Below, one piece after another: positions 11,998-12,231 of a stretch of DNA of 12,231 nt (the first letter of the stretch is position 1; every line of letters begins with the position of its first letter). The notes below the pieces were generated by a model that was not told where the DNA came from, ran no database searches, and saw nothing but the letters and a program-made list of their open reading frames with translations. Position numbers and translations under genes: made by a program. The stretch comes from Cytophagales bacterium (GTDB lineage: Bacteria > Bacteroidota > Bacteroidia > Cytophagales > 172606-1), in contig JALOMD010000060.1 of NCBI GenBank assembly GCA_025455595.1, positions 1 through 12,231 on the forward strand, in the 5' to 3' direction.

Positions 11998-12231
11998 AAC
12001 GCCATCCGCCAGCAGCAACTGGCGCAGGCGTTCCTTTTTTGCGGGCCACGCGGCGTAGGCAAAACCACCTGCGCCCGGATTCTCGCCAAGACCATCAACT
12101 GCCAGAACCTGACCCCCGAAACCGAAGCCTGCAACCAGTGCGACTCGTGCCGGAGTTTCAACGCCAACGCGTCGTTCAATGTGCATGAGCTGGACGCGGC
12201 TTCCAACAACTCCGTTGACGACATCCGCAAC
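11998..12231 (+). CDS. dnaX: DnaX, DNA polymerase III gamma/tau subunit (5' end missing, 3' end beyond window)
   Basis: 78 codons of the clamp-loader ATPase that loads the sliding clamp during replication. The frame reads NAIRQQQLAQAFLFCGPRGV and onward, with Walker A GPRGVGKTT (12043-12069), the zinc-binding cysteine cluster (INCQN, then ACNQCDSC) and HELDAASNNSVDDIRN. The canonical first ~30 residues, including SARKYRP and VVGQ, are absent: the codons before NAIR belong to the inverted repeat (11839-11996). That frame is open back to a TGA at 11902-11904 and has no ATG, so translation from TTG 11926 would replace the normal N-terminus with unrelated residues. The rest shows no stop or frameshift. 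It may be a truncated copy, a rearranged locus or an assembly join at the repeat. Identity of the gene is firm; functionality is doubtful. The start given is the first homologous codon. Confidence 0.88.

Noticed and set aside
11775..12230. N-terminal extension of the acetyltransferase frame on the minus strand
   Set aside because: It passes through the inverted repeat and then antisense to dnaX; the GNAT domain begins at the ATG at 11774.

Overview
The window looks like a piece of a Bacteroidota chromosome, from a fairly GC-rich member (Cytophagales-, Chitinophagales- or Saprospirales-like). Four things point there: the protein sequences themselves (Bacteroidota-type LptD, the amidase / MlaD-like / LptD neighbourhood, a Bacteroidota-type acyl-CoA carboxylase beta subunit); a TAnnTTTG-type promoter match; the lack of strong Shine-Dalgarno sequences; and intergenic DNA full of short palindromic repeats of kinds familiar from that phylum. 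I cannot name a genus.

Layout. Bases 1-61 hold the 5' end of sufC (minus). A small AT-richer lipoprotein gene (388-693, minus) follows. Next come a carboxyltransferase subunit of a biotin-dependent acyl-CoA carboxylase, closest to methylcrotonyl-CoA carboxylase beta (1107-2735, minus), and a soluble PAS histidine kinase without an adjacent response regulator (3106-4221, minus). An envelope block covers 4539-9884: an MlaD/MCE-family lipid-transport protein (minus), a zinc N-acetylmuramoyl-L-alanine amidase (minus) and, divergent from the amidase, the LPS-assembly outer-membrane protein LptD (plus). A manganese catalase (10268-11161, plus) converges on a GNAT acetyltransferase (11235-11774, minus). 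The window ends inside dnaX (plus), which is recognisable only from about codon 30 of the family onward.

Genes with a visible connection: the MlaD-like protein, the amidase and LptD all act on the cell envelope (lipid transport, peptidoglycan cleavage, LPS insertion). SufC and the Mn catalase relate to Fe-S assembly and peroxide defence but are far apart, so no functional link is claimed. No phage, plasmid, transposase, CRISPR, tRNA or rRNA was found.

The most unusual content is intergenic. One palindrome family (10-bp core arms CGTTTTGGGC / GCCCAAAACG around a 5-7 nt A/T-rich loop, with variants) occurs about a dozen times, never inside a gene I could call. It lies mostly just downstream of stop codons or between convergent genes. 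Twice it is built into larger inverted repeats: 203 bp after lptD, and 158 bp immediately before dnaX. The edge of the second coincides exactly with the point where the dnaX reading frame begins, so the normal dnaX start (the SARKYRP region) is missing. Several other repeat types are also present: a 7-nt-periodic repeat plus GC hairpin in two places, a 24-bp perfect palindrome, a 14-bp-stem hairpin between 46-bp direct repeats, a 99-bp inverted repeat, and a pair of AT-rich 34-mers.
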